A program made the position numbers and the translations under genes. Below, in pieces: positions 13,050-25,300 of a stretch of DNA of 64,000 bases. The first letter of the stretch is position 1; the number at the start of each line of letters is the position of its first letter. The DNA is from Psococerastis gibbosa (lineage: Eukaryota; Arthropoda; Insecta; Psocodea; Psocidae), in contig OZ020487.1 in assembly GCA_963971405.1 (NCBI GenBank), positions 23,421,371-23,485,370 of the forward strand, read 5' to 3'. Under the pieces are notes generated by a model. It was not told where the DNA came from. It made no database searches and saw only the letters and a list, made by a program, of their open reading frames with translations.

Positions 13050-13457
13050 GAGTGTACAGCCTGTAGGAAATTGGCAACCCGAAATTTATTACTTTTTATT
13101 TAATTAACTAAGCATGTTATTAAAGATTTGGCTCATCAAAGTTGTAGAAGACTACTTCATGCATCATATAATAAGGTATTTTTAGTTTTCGAAATTGTAG
13201 TTTTTTTTTATAAAATCGCTTTTACGTGAAAAGTTATTGTTTATAACATGTCTGCACGTTTATGAAAAAACTACAATTTCGAAAATTAAAAATATCTTAT
13301 AATATGATGCATGAAGTAGTCTTCTACAACTTTGATGATTTTAAAATGGCCAATATATGACTTATTAGCCAAATCTTTAATAGCATGCTTAGTTAATTAA
13401 ATAAAAAATAAAAAGGAATAAATTTCGGGTTGCCAATTTCCTACGGGCTGTACACTC
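13050..13457. mobile_element. Palindromic MITE flanked by TTAA, copy 2
   Basis: Same family as 11458-11837. Ends are GAGTGTACAGCCTGTAGGAA and TTCCTACGGGCTGTACACTC, flanked by TTAA at 13046-13049 and 13458-13461. About 30 extra bases interrupt the right arm near 13340-13370. Confidence 0.8.
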
Positions 13458-13950
13458 TTAAACAAATTTTTACTTGTCGAAACACTTCAGTAGTAATTTC
13501 TTTGGCTGGCCGTTCCACTAGGGGCTAGGGCTTATTAAGGTAGTGAACATGTAAAATAGATTGGAGAACGGCAAACATTTCAAGTAACTAAGGTATTAGT
13601 TGTACAGGTAGTCCATTTCTCCCGTTTACTTTTATGAAGATATCTTACAATAAATAAATATTATCCATTGAACACCAGACCTAAATTTAAAGGCTTGATC
13701 AACCTGTTGAAGTGGATCCAGAGTACCTAAATAACAACTAAAACAGACATTCCAGCCTATTGTTGTGTCAGCAAATAATTCGAAATCTGGTCTACTGTAT
13801 GAACAGTCGGAGGCACAATGACTTACCCAACTTTATTCCGGTCAATTATTCCAGGCATTATAGCACGGAGATATGCGCATGTACATATAAGTAGCAAGAT
13901 GACTGTTAACAGACTTTGGAAATTGAACAGAGCCGACTGTAAGCAGATAA

Positions 13951-14160
13951 AAGACATGTAGCGTAGTGGTACGGACTCTGACATTCACCCGAAAGGTTGT
14001 TGTTTCGAGTCCCACACTGGCTACATTTTCTGGCCATGCTTCGGAGGGCATGTACAGCAGGTGGTCCCGGGCCTTCTTAGTTGAGTGTAAGAGAGGGCTT
14101 TATAGCCCTAACTCCACAAGGTTGGCTTAGTAATAGAAACCACAAAACGTCCTTATTTGT
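13951..14160 (+). repeat. tRNA-derived SINE, full-length copy
   Basis: The head GACATGTAGCGTAGTGGTAC has an A-box (TAGCGTAGTGG). A B-box follows near 14000 (GTTTCGAGTCC; GGTTCGAGTCC in other copies). The body has TTTTCTGGCCATGCTTCGGA, GGTCCCGGGCCTTCTTAGTT and GGGCTTTATAGCCCTAACTC. It ends GGCTTAGTAATAG and a T-rich ATTTGTT repeat. Confidence 0.82.
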
Positions 14161-14664
14161 TATTTGTTAAAAGTAAGCTATATTATATTGAAAGCACGTC
14201 AGCATCAGTTTTGACTGCCTATTCAAAACAGGGTCCAAATAGTTTGGTTAACAAATTAAATGCTTACCATCTTAATGCAGCATTACACAAAATTATAAGG
14301 GAGGCTTACAGTAGTTGGCTTTTTAAAAATTTGAATGACAATTTATTGAATTGATTGGCGAATTGAATTAAAAATTGAACAAAATAATTTTTTTCCACTG
14401 TCTTTGTTTGGAAACAAACAGAGTACAGACACCTGAGACAGAGAGGCATAGAGACTAGTGACGATGATTTAAAATTAACAGTGAAGTATAATTAGGTAAA
14501 TTCCAAAACTAACAACTGCTTTGAGATACCGATTTGAAAACATAATATTATTCTTATAATAAATAACCTAAGTGAAATTAGTTCTAAAATGTTCAAACCA
14601 TAGGTATTTGCAGTTTTAAAATCACAGTGGTAGCAGACAAAATTGTAAACAAATACTAAGAGAA

Positions 14665-17600
14665 ATGGCGAATGCGGCATTTAGAACTTTAAAATTTTCG
14701 ACTTCTATTTGTAAGATTTTACTTAAGAATGTGGAGCAACCAATCCATGTGCGATATAACAGCATTTTTAGAAGCAATTCAGGCATAAAATCTGTCTTTG
14801 CAGCCTCTTGTCTACACCAGAAAAGTAGGTACCACAATAAGCCGTGAATGTGTTTTCACTGTAGTCTAGGATTAGATTTTTTTAAAGGGTGGTTTAGGCT
14901 TCAATATTAGAATAATGAGCTCCAGCGAACATGTGTTTTAGGTTATGTACGAGTTAACTATTGGGTAATTGCATTGTCATTGACGATGTTGATTTCAAAA
15001 GAATCGAATCTATCGACTGCTGCAAATCAGGGAGTAGAACGCGAGGGTTTAATATAAATATATTTAGAAACGTCTTGGCGTCTGTGAAGTCACTTCGGGA
15101 CCTCATCCGTCTTCTCCAGCTAGGAAATGTTAGCTGAATAAACATGTACATATATATATAATATATATACACATACATAGTGTGGCGTTATCACGCACAA
15201 AGTTTTAGAACTTCTTCGACCTTACATCTACAGTGTCCGCTACAGTTGCGCCTATCATTAGATAAAATACGGACTCTGAGTCACTGGCTGTGTTTACGTG
15301 GTCATCAAGGACTTGCAAGGATTTTTGAGAGGCACTGAGGCTAAATTCTCTGAATGAACCACTGAACTCCAGACGCGTAACGGTTACCTACACAAGTAGC
15401 AGACCCGCCCTGCCCTATCACCACTATAGGAATTAAGAATAAGAAAAAGTATCGTTCATTGTTTCCTCCCTTGTATTACACCAAGTCATCAAAAATAGAG
15501 AAACGCACAATTACAATGAATAATTTATAGCGTCAAGGGTTTCGTTCACATATATATTATATATTGTTATGAACGCAATTCCTAACTAATTGGTAAATGG
15601 GTGGAGTTCAAATCTGTGTTTTCTACTATATAAATTTAAAGCGATGTACTAAGCGGGTTTGTGGGTGAAATGTTTATTGTACAAATTACAATTTAACTGT
15701 TCAATTATTTAATTGACCATGTAAAAATGCAATTCAATACCTTTATTAGATGTTCCTTGTCGTTTCAGGATATCCTGTGTGTAAAGTTAATAGTTTCTCT
15801 ACCTCATCTCAGGACAGCATAAATGATGAAAAAGAAAGAGAAAGGAGAAAGCAACAAAAAATGGAGGAAGAAGAGTTAAAGAAACGAGAAGCCGCATGGA
15901 AGACTGTTAAATATACTTTTTGGGGATTCGGTGGAACGTTTAGCCTTCTCGGGGCATATTTAGTTTATGAATTGGGTAGGTAGGACCATTATTTAACTTA
16001 CAATGCTTCTTGCAGCGCTAGGGGTGGACTATGCATCCCCTCTTTCATGACATGACTGTACCAACCTGCAACGACTTCTTTGTTGTGAACACGACCATCT
16101 AGCATTTGCCTGAAGTAATGGTGGTTTAGTGGGTGCTGTTGGCCTACTACGCCGCTTAGTATAAATAATTTTTGGGGTTTAAAAGGTAAATAAAACACTT
16201 TTGAATAGCAGCATTAGCAAATAGCAATGCACTATGAAAAACAATCCAGGCTTATAAACGCGACATTGTACACGGGCTGGAGGGTGAATTGTGCACTTTG
16301 AATCAGGTATTGTATTGTATTTTTTTTTGTAAATGTATGATTGTAATACCAAGGACCATAGAAATTCTTACACACATTACGTACAGGACTTTAACAACGA
16401 CTTTGGTCTGCTTAACTATGTAGATGTGTATATACCGTATATATATATATATATATTTTTTTTGTGTAAGTGTAACCTGTACCTGACCACAGTTTTGTAT
16501 AACAAGGAAAACAGTCCGCTTCTTGTCTTTACATGTTACATAGAATGTTAATATTAATAATAGGTTGATGTGCCACCCTCCGGCTTGAGGGGGCACAACT
16601 TGTAATTTTATGTCCACCTATTTTTTGTTGTTGTTGAGAAATACACGGATTTTCTATCTGTCTACTTTCCATTCTACAATTATCTTGTTTACATATTTAT
16701 CGCCATAGGAGGCCCGCTGGAGAACAAAAAAATCCTACCTTACGCCCTTACTAGAAAAACACCTTGTGACAACAAATATCGTCAAGTATTCAGGCTTGAG
16801 GGTAGTGGTACCACTGCCACTGTACTGCTACGATGCAATGCAAGTGATAAATGAAATCTGACCTCATCTTAGTTACTGAGTTTCAACCGATAACATAACA
16901 CGGTGATGATGATGATGATGTGAAGATATGTCCTATGGAGAATATTAATTACCTACCCATGATCCACCCTTAAACACAGATGTTTGATTTCAGGTCGTCC
17001 AAGCATTGATGAGAATGGAAATGTTCTGGAAGATGAATACAGTCACCTGCCAACAGTCAAGCAATATTTCAGCAGGTTATGGAGTCAAGTTAATTATTAT
17101 CAGAAACTAATACAGGAGCCGTCAAGAGATAAATTATTGCCAGATCCACTGACTCATCCTTACATTCAACCACCGTACACCCTTGTTCTAGAGCTAACTG
17201 ACGTCCTCGTTCATCCTGACTGGACAGTAAGCATACGTTTTTTGCAGGCTAGCCTCCATTAAGCCCCGTAATTGTTTTTTTTTCACGAGTCAAATTTCTC
17301 ATGAAATTTCAATTGTATAGTCATAAACGAGGTACCATAAAGTAGAAGCAATGTAATAAAGTAGAGAGTAATGAATAACACCAATTGGCCACAGTTTTGG
17401 AACTCCAATCAATCTGACATCCCCAGTGAACGTTATTTTTTACTAATCAAGTTCAATAACTATGGCCGATAGGCTAGGTACAGCTACATGATGCACATCG
17501 AAGCGTAGAGGGATATTTTTTCTACAGTAGTGACTCTACAATCAATATCTTATGGAAGGGGGGGGGGGGGTGGGGCTCCATTCACGCTTAACTATAATAC

Positions 17601-20600
17601 TTGTGTAGGTCAAGACTAAGTGGAGCATCGAAGAGGGCAAAATGCATATAAGTAAATATAATAAGCAATTTCCTGCAGGAAATTTGTACAATTCACTGCT
17701 CCAAAATTGCATCTAGAAACTATGGGAAAAAATCGCCTGTTGTTGAGAAACAATGCTTTTTTTTAAATATTAATTGGCTTTGCTTGTGGAAATAGGGAAG
17801 TTACGATACATTTTGCATCGGTGCTAATAAGACGATGGTCAGGGCTTGGTGTAAACGGTCTGTTTCTATTGAACCACTGAACTGTTATTGTTTCTGCAGT
17901 AATTTGCAGTTGACTTATGGTCAATATGGTCTATTATAAATGGTCAAGTAGCCGGAACTGGAAATGGAGTTAATGGATTCATGCCTTCTTTCTCAGTACT
18001 GGTAACTTAAAATTATTCACTGACGTTTTTGGAGTTGATTGGGGAATCCTGTCTTTTTCAGTACAAAACTGGATGGAGATTCAAAAAGAGGCCAGGAGTG
18101 GATCATTTCTTGGAGCAAGTGGGAGCCCCTCTTTTTGAATTGGTCATTTACACTGCAGAGCCAGGCTTAGTAAGTTTTTTTTTTATCCTTCAGAAGATCT
18201 TTCACTGTAATTAATTCTGCTAGTTTTAAAATAATGACATGACTTATTTATTTTATAAATTTAATTTAATTGTTTCAGTCAACATAGGACTAGAGATAGT
18301 TTGTAATGACTTATATAAGAGATTGAATTAGTTTTCTCAACTTTTCTGAGCTCTGTCTTCTTGGTGCAAAATATCGCCAATCGCGGCTATTACAATTTGT
18401 ATGTTAAAAAACTGCCCTTGACATCAGCAGTTCTACTCGTACTATGCCGTTTACTCCGTGAATGGGATTAATTTTTTTTTAATAAACCCTAATTGATTCA
18501 ATTGTTTTAAACAAGGGTATAAGAAGCGCGGGAAATAAAAATTAATAAATTGATCCTCAGCTATATTTTTGGTGAGCTTTTAATTTTTTCTCCGTTAGAT
18601 TTAGACAAATTATTTATAATTCTTAGGCGGGGTTTCCACATACGTCAATGGTCAATGAGAAATGTGAAATTGACGTTTTAGCAGACATTAAAGACATACT
18701 AAAAATTCTGCTACCACGTCAAAACCATATTTCTCATTGACCATTGACGTATGTGGAAACCCCGCCTTAGGTGCCCATTCCACATACGTACAACGTCAAT
18801 GAAAATTATGAAATTGAAGGTGGTAGCAAACATTAAAGACATACTAAAAATTCTGCTACCACCTTCAATTTCATAATTTTCATTGACGTTGTACGTATGT
18901 GGAATGGGCGCCTTAATATATTACAAAATTAAAACCTTTACATTTTAATGTTTATTTTTATTTCATTCAATTATAAAACTAAACTTGTGCACTAATATTT
19001 TATATTATATTATTCCAATAATTTGTTAATTTGAATTTCCCGCGAATTTTACACTATTTCTTAAACAAATGAATCAATTGGCAAGTAGCTGCTAACCTTT
19101 GCTTTCCTTATGTGCCGTTTTCACACCCATAAATCGGTAGTCTGTCAATATAGATGTAGTTAATTTGGCAGTTAATGATCCTGCTATATATAGAATAACT
19201 GATTAAGATTACCGCTTCCAAGCGAAGAGCTCCTATGCAACCAACCGTACCAAAATGGAATTCCTATTCAGTAACAGAAATATAGGCGAGCTTGTTTAAA
19301 TCGATAAGAGGTTGTTTCTTGTTTTTACAGACCGTGTTTCCTATCCTTGATGCTCTTGATCCTAATGGGCACATTATGTATAGACTAGTGCGGGACGCTA
19401 CGCATTTTGTTGACGGCCATCATGTGAAGGACTTGTCTCGCCTTAACCGAGATTTGAGTCGCGTCATAGTACTCGATTGGAATCCTGATTCCGTAAAGTT
19501 TCATCGATCCAACGCGCTTATCGTACCACGTTGGCGGGGCAACGATGATGATTTCACCCTTGTGGATTTGGCAGCTTTGTTGAAAAGTAAGTAGAAAGCT
19601 GACCGTTGATGTTCACCACCTCGAGATTACCCCAAGATCAGAGAGTTTTTAATTTTTAATTACTTTAATGCTCAAGATATTAAAGATTTAATCTACCCAT
19701 GTTATAGGCTGTAGGGGACTATTTCATGCATAGTACTGTAGGGAATTCTCTAGTTGTGGTTATAGTTCATAAAAAAAACTCCCTGAAATCAATCATTTAC
19801 TCATCATTTTTTCAGCAAGAATGATTTCAAAATGGAGATATTTAAATGTTAGTAGCTGTGTCTGTCGACCGTATTATTATAGCCAGACTTGTCTTGACAC
19901 TGGTTTGTATTTTAGCAATGGCAGCCCATCACGTAGAAGATGTCAGGGGCACTTTGGAATATTATAGTCAGTTTGAAGACCCAGTTGCTGCATTTCAGGA
20001 GAATAGACGTAAATTGGCCGTAAGTACACTTCAGCAATTTCAGTTTACTTATATACTGTTTTGGTAGGTAGGCCAAGATGCTGTGGAGTGCTGGTATAAT
20101 GTGTTATAATTATAATACATAGTGGACCCGGCGAACTTCGTACCGCCTAACAGTCAATGAATGTCGTGTCAGGGATTCCGTCAATTTTCCACATTCTCCA
20201 TTGTCTGCATTACATTTTTCATTGGGCATGTAATACTTCCGCATTTTTCCCCCATCCCGTCCCGTGTACTGCTCCGCAGCAGGGTTTTTGAAAATCGCGA
20301 TGTCTTTTTACGTTTTTCCTGTGAATTTGCGATTATGCAACCATTTAATGCTGACAAATAAGTTGCAATAAAATAATATTGCGGCTATAAATTGAAATGT
20401 AAGCTATCCTATCTTTCAAGTTGGGTCGAATTGCACACGGTGTGCAAATCAAATTTAAAATCAGTTCAGCAGTTTAGGAGTCCATCGCGGCAAACAGCGT
20501 GACACTTAATTTTTATATATAAAAATTTAATTTGCTAAGAACATTATGTGCATAAAATGTAGTTGTACTGATCAGGCATTGCGATTTGCGTTTACTTTTG

Positions 20601-20726
20601 GGTGTTATAGTTCAATTTTTTTCGTTGCAGGAAAAATTAGAGGAAGAAAAAAGACAAGAGCTGGAAAAGCCGGTGGCATTGCGAAAATCGTGGTCTCCTA
20701 CATTCTTTAAGAAAAAGCCACTGTAA
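14665..20726 (+). CDS. TIMM50: TIM50, mitochondrial inner-membrane translocase subunit, complete, 7 exons
   Basis: Receptor subunit of the TIM23 complex; it takes presequence proteins from the TOM complex and helps seal the TIM23 channel. Coding exons: 14665-14824, 15769-15975, 16994-17226, 18062-18169, 19331-19586, 19916-20019, 20631-20726 (stop TAA). Phases join exactly to 388 codons including the stop, a usual length for the family. The ATG has a good context (AGAAATGG). Residues 1-30 are rich in K/R and hydroxyl residues with no acid before E24, as in a matrix-targeting signal. A charged stretch (74-94) precedes one membrane segment at about 103-120. The FCP1-like intermembrane-space domain covers about 182-345, with [35 protein letters not shown] and [19 protein letters not shown]. 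The acidic phosphatase motif is degenerate (ELTDVLVH), as usual in TIM50, so no phosphatase activity is implied. Confidence 0.95.
15976..16993 (+). other. TIM50 intron 2
   Basis: Contains a (TA)n tract at 16439-16456 and a (GAT)n tract at about 16903-16920; otherwise nothing recognised. Confidence 0.6.
18626..18766. mobile_element. Short PIF/Harbinger-type MITE, first of an adjacent pair
   Basis: A 141-bp near-perfect palindrome, GGCGGGGTTTCCACATACG to its complement, flanked by TTA at 18623-18625 and 18767-18769. The centre contains GCAGACATTAAAGACATACT, the same loop seen in the composite elements. It sits in intron 4 of TIM50. Confidence 0.87.
18770..18912. mobile_element. Short PIF/Harbinger-type MITE, second of an adjacent pair
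   Basis: A 143-bp palindrome, GGTGCCCATTCCACATACG to GGAATGGGCGCC, flanked by TTA at 18767-18769 and 18913-18915. It shares one TTA with the element before it. Its arms differ from that neighbour in sequence but not in plan. Confidence 0.87.
20125..20530 (+). repeat. Dispersed repeat resembling a common animal non-LTR 3' end
   Basis: Starts near GGACCCGGCGAACTTCGTAC and ends AGTTCAGCAGTTTAGGAGTC, ATCGCGGCAAACAGCGTGAC and a TTTTTATATATAAAAATT tail. Such blocks are familiar from arthropod RTE-like repeats. It lies in the last intron of TIM50. No ORF. Confidence 0.5.
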
Positions 20727-20889
20727 AAAAGTGCGTGGTCTCTTGTCTGCTCATTAAGTTCCATTTCAATTTATATTTCCCTAGCTTGATAGATTTATTG
20801 CTAATATATGGATTCATATGGAAATGGTTGAATTTTAAAGTCTCAAAATCTGCAGTTCTTTGCTACTTTTATCCCATAAAATGGATGTT

Positions 20890-21925
20890 ATTTCTTTCCT
20901 ATTTATACGTAATAAAAAATAAAAATTATAGCATAAGGAAAGCGTTGTTGTGGTCGAAAAGTTTCGATTTGGAGATTCCAATGGATTAGAGGTCACAGGA
21001 ACCCAGAAAAGTGTTTTTTACGAAATGTCTGTCAGTCCGTCGATTTGTGGGCAGACTACTCGGTGCATTTAGATGAAATTTGGCTTGTAGGTTCAAGAAA
21101 AAAAATCTCGGAACCATTTGTTTTATTCTGGGCTAACTCTATTTTGGGGGGTTTCAACTTTCACTCACAAAAATACTAAAAAACGTTTTTCCTTAAAAAC
21201 GGCTAAAATTTTCTTTTAAATTCACATGTATTATAGTTGTTAAAAAAACCCAATAGATCGCTTGCTCCTTGATATAATTGATTCTGGGGGTAACAAAAAA
21301 TAGTAAGACTAAATTTTCATGAAAAATTACTAAAAGATAATTTTTCTGTGGAACCTTTCTATCGATGCATTTCAACTTCAGCAGCCTTATCATGGCGATT
21401 ATAATACCGGTATTTATTTAATCCCCTGGTATTAAAAATGTAAACAAGATAATTTTACAATGGAAAGTGCTATTCAAAATTTGTTTGTTTTCATATTTAA
21501 TACCAGGGGATTAAATAAAGACCGGTATTATAATCGCCATGATCAGGCTGCTGGTGTGCTTTAGGTGTTATATACTTGTTGAATTACAAAACCAATCAGG
21601 CTGCTTTCCAAAACAAAGATTTGGTTTTGTACAAAAATTTAAAAAAAAAAGAAGTATTTATGGATAATTCATGTCCCAATACATTGCATACCCTGCCATT
21701 ATTACTATGTCGTAATGTATTGGTCTGCACGTTCTAGAATAAACTATGCAATCGTTCCATCGATCGATTCCGTGCTGTGGGATAGGCAATGTCGAGGCAA
21801 CCGGAATTTAACCATAGCAAAATTAATTACTACGGAATTACTCATTATCCATCTCGGTACCTATACTAATTGGTAAATAGGAAAGCATGTTCGAGTAAAC
21901 TCGGACCGGTTCTTTAAAATAATTA
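20890..21925 (+). repeat. Dispersed repeat of roughly 700 bp, copy 3, with nested foldback
   Basis: Contains the GTAATAAAAAATAAAAATTA start, ACGAAATGTCTGTCAGTCCG and the terminal GGAAAGCATGTTCGAGTAAA. A 175-bp foldback element (21379-21553) sits inside. It starts about 165 bp after the TIM50 stop, so the AATAAA at 20911 may come from the repeat. Confidence 0.65.
21379..21553. mobile_element. Foldback MITE, CAGCAGCC ends
   Basis: Inverted repeats CAGCAGCCTTATCATGGCGA and TCGCCATGATCAGGCTGCTG, with ATAATACCGGTATTTATTTA just inside. It is nested in a dispersed repeat, so it is the younger insertion. A relative lies at 37481-37643. Confidence 0.72.
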
Positions 21926-22397
21926 CTAAATTGTGTACTATACTGCTCTCCCTTAATTTTAATATAATTCATATTGCTGACAGTTTCTTGCAAATTTATT
22001 TATCCGCCGAATTAGATAAGACACGCGCCTGCAATGTAGACTTGGTAGGCTTCAATAAACAGTTTATCTATCTTTGACTTAATCCCAGCATGACCAGTTG
22101 AAACCGGCCAGAACGAAACCACATATAGTAAATTTTGGGCTGTAGTTCTGAATGAATGATTGGTGGATTTAATTATTGTTTTGAATTTTCTCCCTCTTGT
22201 TTTTTCCATTTTCTCGCCCTAGTCAACTGCATTAATAATGCAATGATTGCTGAGTGATTTGGCGTATACTATTCGCTAATGTTGGGTCTGCTTCTGGAGT
22301 TCTGGCTTAATCAATGACTGTGTGCGCTGATAAATTAATGTAGATTTTCCTTTTCTTTGCGTTGCCTACCTCAGTACCATTTGAACAGCTGTTTAAA

Positions 22398-25300
22398 ATG
22401 GCAAGTATTGAAAGGCGCGATGGTCCTAAAAAGTATTTAAAGGCTTTGCAATACTCTCTAATGGATTTCATGACACACACATCAATTCACGGGGCCAAAT
22501 ATGTTTGTCAAGATGACCGTTTACTCATTGAAAGGTTAGCTTCATGCTGATTATAGACCGATATACAATAGGTCGGCCTAATTCCTATTGTGGTAGTTCA
22601 GGACGTTATGGTAATGGAAATAGGCTGCTGCAGGGCCCTTACTAGGCTTACACTTTGGTAGCTGAGTAGATTTATTTGGACATTTTTTTCATACTTTTTA
22701 TTTGTATTGTATTGTAGGTCTAGGACATGGAATTAGGCTTACAACTCTACTCTATATGCCAAGTGAATAGCCAGAAGAACATCTAGGTGAGATCCGACCG
22801 TGGTATTTTACAAGTGGAAATTGTTTGGAAACTTTCTAGATGTACAACAGCATAAATGACGAAAGGAAATAGCCCTTTATTTTCCAATGTTGTCTACAAT
22901 GTATCGAATAGGCTTGTAGCTTGTCGAAGGACGATGCAATTGAATAGGCAGTGTAGACTTGAATTGGTTTGTATTGCAGTGCTTCGACTCAAGTTAGAGT
23001 AATTTAACACACAGTGGTTACAATATGAGCTGTGAGACGAGAACGATACATGCTTACAATTAATATTGAATTTGATCCAGCCTGCTTCCATATAGAAAAA
23101 CCAACTCTGTGTCCACAGCTAAAGGAGCTGATGAGACACAGAGGGTAGATTAAAGATATTATTGAATAAGAGAAATAAATACGTAAAAGGAAGATTGAGG
23201 AATATTGAATTATCTGAATGTGAACAGCGCCATCTAACGGGAAAAAGGTGAAGCTGGAAGCAGACTGATTATTACACATGTGGGACTAAGTGGTCCCCAC
23301 ATTACCCCCCTCCTAAGACTGGAAGTCGGAGAAATGTCGTGGAACGTGGACGTGACGACCTGAGCGAGTGGTGCGAGTCGGTGGTGTCGGCACGACGTCA
23401 GTGGCAGGAAGTGGTGAGGAGACCTTCTCCTGAGGTTTATCTTGAGCAGGATGCTGATGCGGGGGGTTGATCGTAGACTGGTGAGACGGTTCGTCTGTAC
23501 TGGCATTAATGTAGGCCGGCTTGACCCTGTCCATTGACACAGTAACCGCACGACCGCGGCTTGAAATCGTAACTGTTTTGTCGGTGCGACTTAACACAGG
23601 GAATGGTCCCGCATAAGGACGTTCGAGGGAAGCACGGACGTGGTCTTGTCTCACGAAAACGTGCGTGGCCTCGGCAAGGTCTTGTGGGATGAATGTTTGA
23701 TGAGCCCCGTGTCTCTTGACGCGAGTGGGGCGTAGTGAGTCGAATTTCCTTCGAAGTGAGATGAGAGTGTCCGCCGGACTCTGATTTGAAGGAGGAGTTG
23801 TCAGCATCTGTCCTGGTAGTCTTAATGGTTCACCATAGACCAGATCTGCTGGAGAAGCTTGAAGATCTTTCTTAAGAGTGGCGCGCATGCCCAGTAAAAC
23901 TAGCGGAAGGGCTTCCGTCCATTTGTCATTGGCATGACACATAATGGAGGCTTTGAGTGAGCGGTGCATACGCTCTACCATGCCGTTCGATGCAGGGTGG
24001 TAACTGGTAGTCCGTGCATGGTGAAATCCGCATAATCGGGCCAGGTCAGCAAACAAATGGCTCTCAAACTGTCGGCCGCGATCTGTAGTAATTGTCTCCG
24101 GGCACCCAAACCGGCTGATCCAGCAGGAAATGAGGGTTCTGGCGACGTTTTCGGCGGTGATGTTCACCATAGGAGCGGCTTCCGGCCATCGCGTGAAACG
24201 GTCAACGAGTGTTAACAAATACGTGTAGCCTTCCGACGGTGGTAATGGGCCTACAATGTCGAGGTGTATGTGCTGAAACCGTCGGTCAGGCTGAGTAAAG
24301 GTTCCAATCGCAGTGAGGGTGTGTCGATGTATCTTGGACAATTGACAGTTGACACACAGACGAGCCCAAGCGCGGCAATCCTTACGGATAGAAGGCCATA
24401 TGTAGCGTTGGGCAACCAGGTTAGCAGACGCTGCTATTCCTGGGTGATGTAGGCTGTGTAGGTGCTCGAAAAGTTGTCGACGTAATGGTTTGGGCACAAA
24501 TGGGCGTTGTATGTCTTGACTAGAATCGCACGTAAGGACTGAATCAGAGCCCGGAATGGGAACATCAACGAGGATGAGGGACGTCTTTCTACTGGACCGA
24601 AGCTCTTTGAGTTCTCTGTCGTCTTTCTGAGCAGAAGAAAGTTGCTCAGAAGATACGGGAGTAGAGATTGCTTCGATTCTTGAGAATGCATCAGCGGCCA
24701 AGTTGTCCTGCCCAGCGATGTATTGGATGTCCGTGGTGAATTGAGAGACGAATTCCATTTGCCGCATTTGGCGAGGTGAGCAACTTGTTTTTGGATTCTG
24801 AAAAGCGTGCGTCAACGGTTTGTGATCGGTATACACGACAAAAGCGCGCGCTTCTAGCAGGTAACGGAAATGACGAATGGCGTCGTGTACCGCAAGCAAT
24901 TCGCGATCGTAGGCGGACCATGTTCGTTGGTTTTCTTTAAGTTTCTGCGAGAAGAATGCCAATGGCTGCCAATGATCGTTGATCCGTTGTTGGACTGTAG
25001 CTCCGATACTGGTGTCTGATGCATCTGTGACTAGTGCAATCGGAGCCGTATGATCTGGATGCGCAAGTAGGGTGATGCGTGCCAGACTGTGTTTGCATGA
25101 GCTGAAAGCTTCGGTAAGCTTTGTTGTCCATGGTATCGTAGCGTTCCCTTTTACCTTGTCTCCAGATAACAACGTGTTGAGTGGTGCTTGTTCGTTGGCT
25201 GCATTTGGTAGGAACCGGCGGTAGTAGTTAATCATGCCAAGGAAACGGCGTAGATCTTTGAATGTCTTTGGAAGAGGGTATTCAGTGAGTGCCTTTACCC

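Larger units (their letters stand above)
11228..14664. other. Divergent intergenic region SLC12 / TIM50
   Basis: The start codons are 3.4 kb apart and point away from each other, so both promoters should lie here. Contents: two TTAA-flanked MITEs and a full-length SINE. The rest is AT-rich without clear promoter motifs. 5' UTR limits cannot be placed. Confidence 0.6.
20727..22397. other. Intergenic region TIM50 / first channel gene
   Basis: Mostly the dispersed repeat at 20890-21925 with its nested foldback. At 22361-22374, GTTGCCTACCTCAG could be an acceptor for a non-coding 5' exon joined 24 bases before the ATG. Confidence 0.5.

Noticed and set aside
13951-14020. tRNA gene with A- and B-boxes
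   Set aside because: Same head occurs in several dispersed copies with a common body, so it is a SINE; no proper cloverleaf seen.
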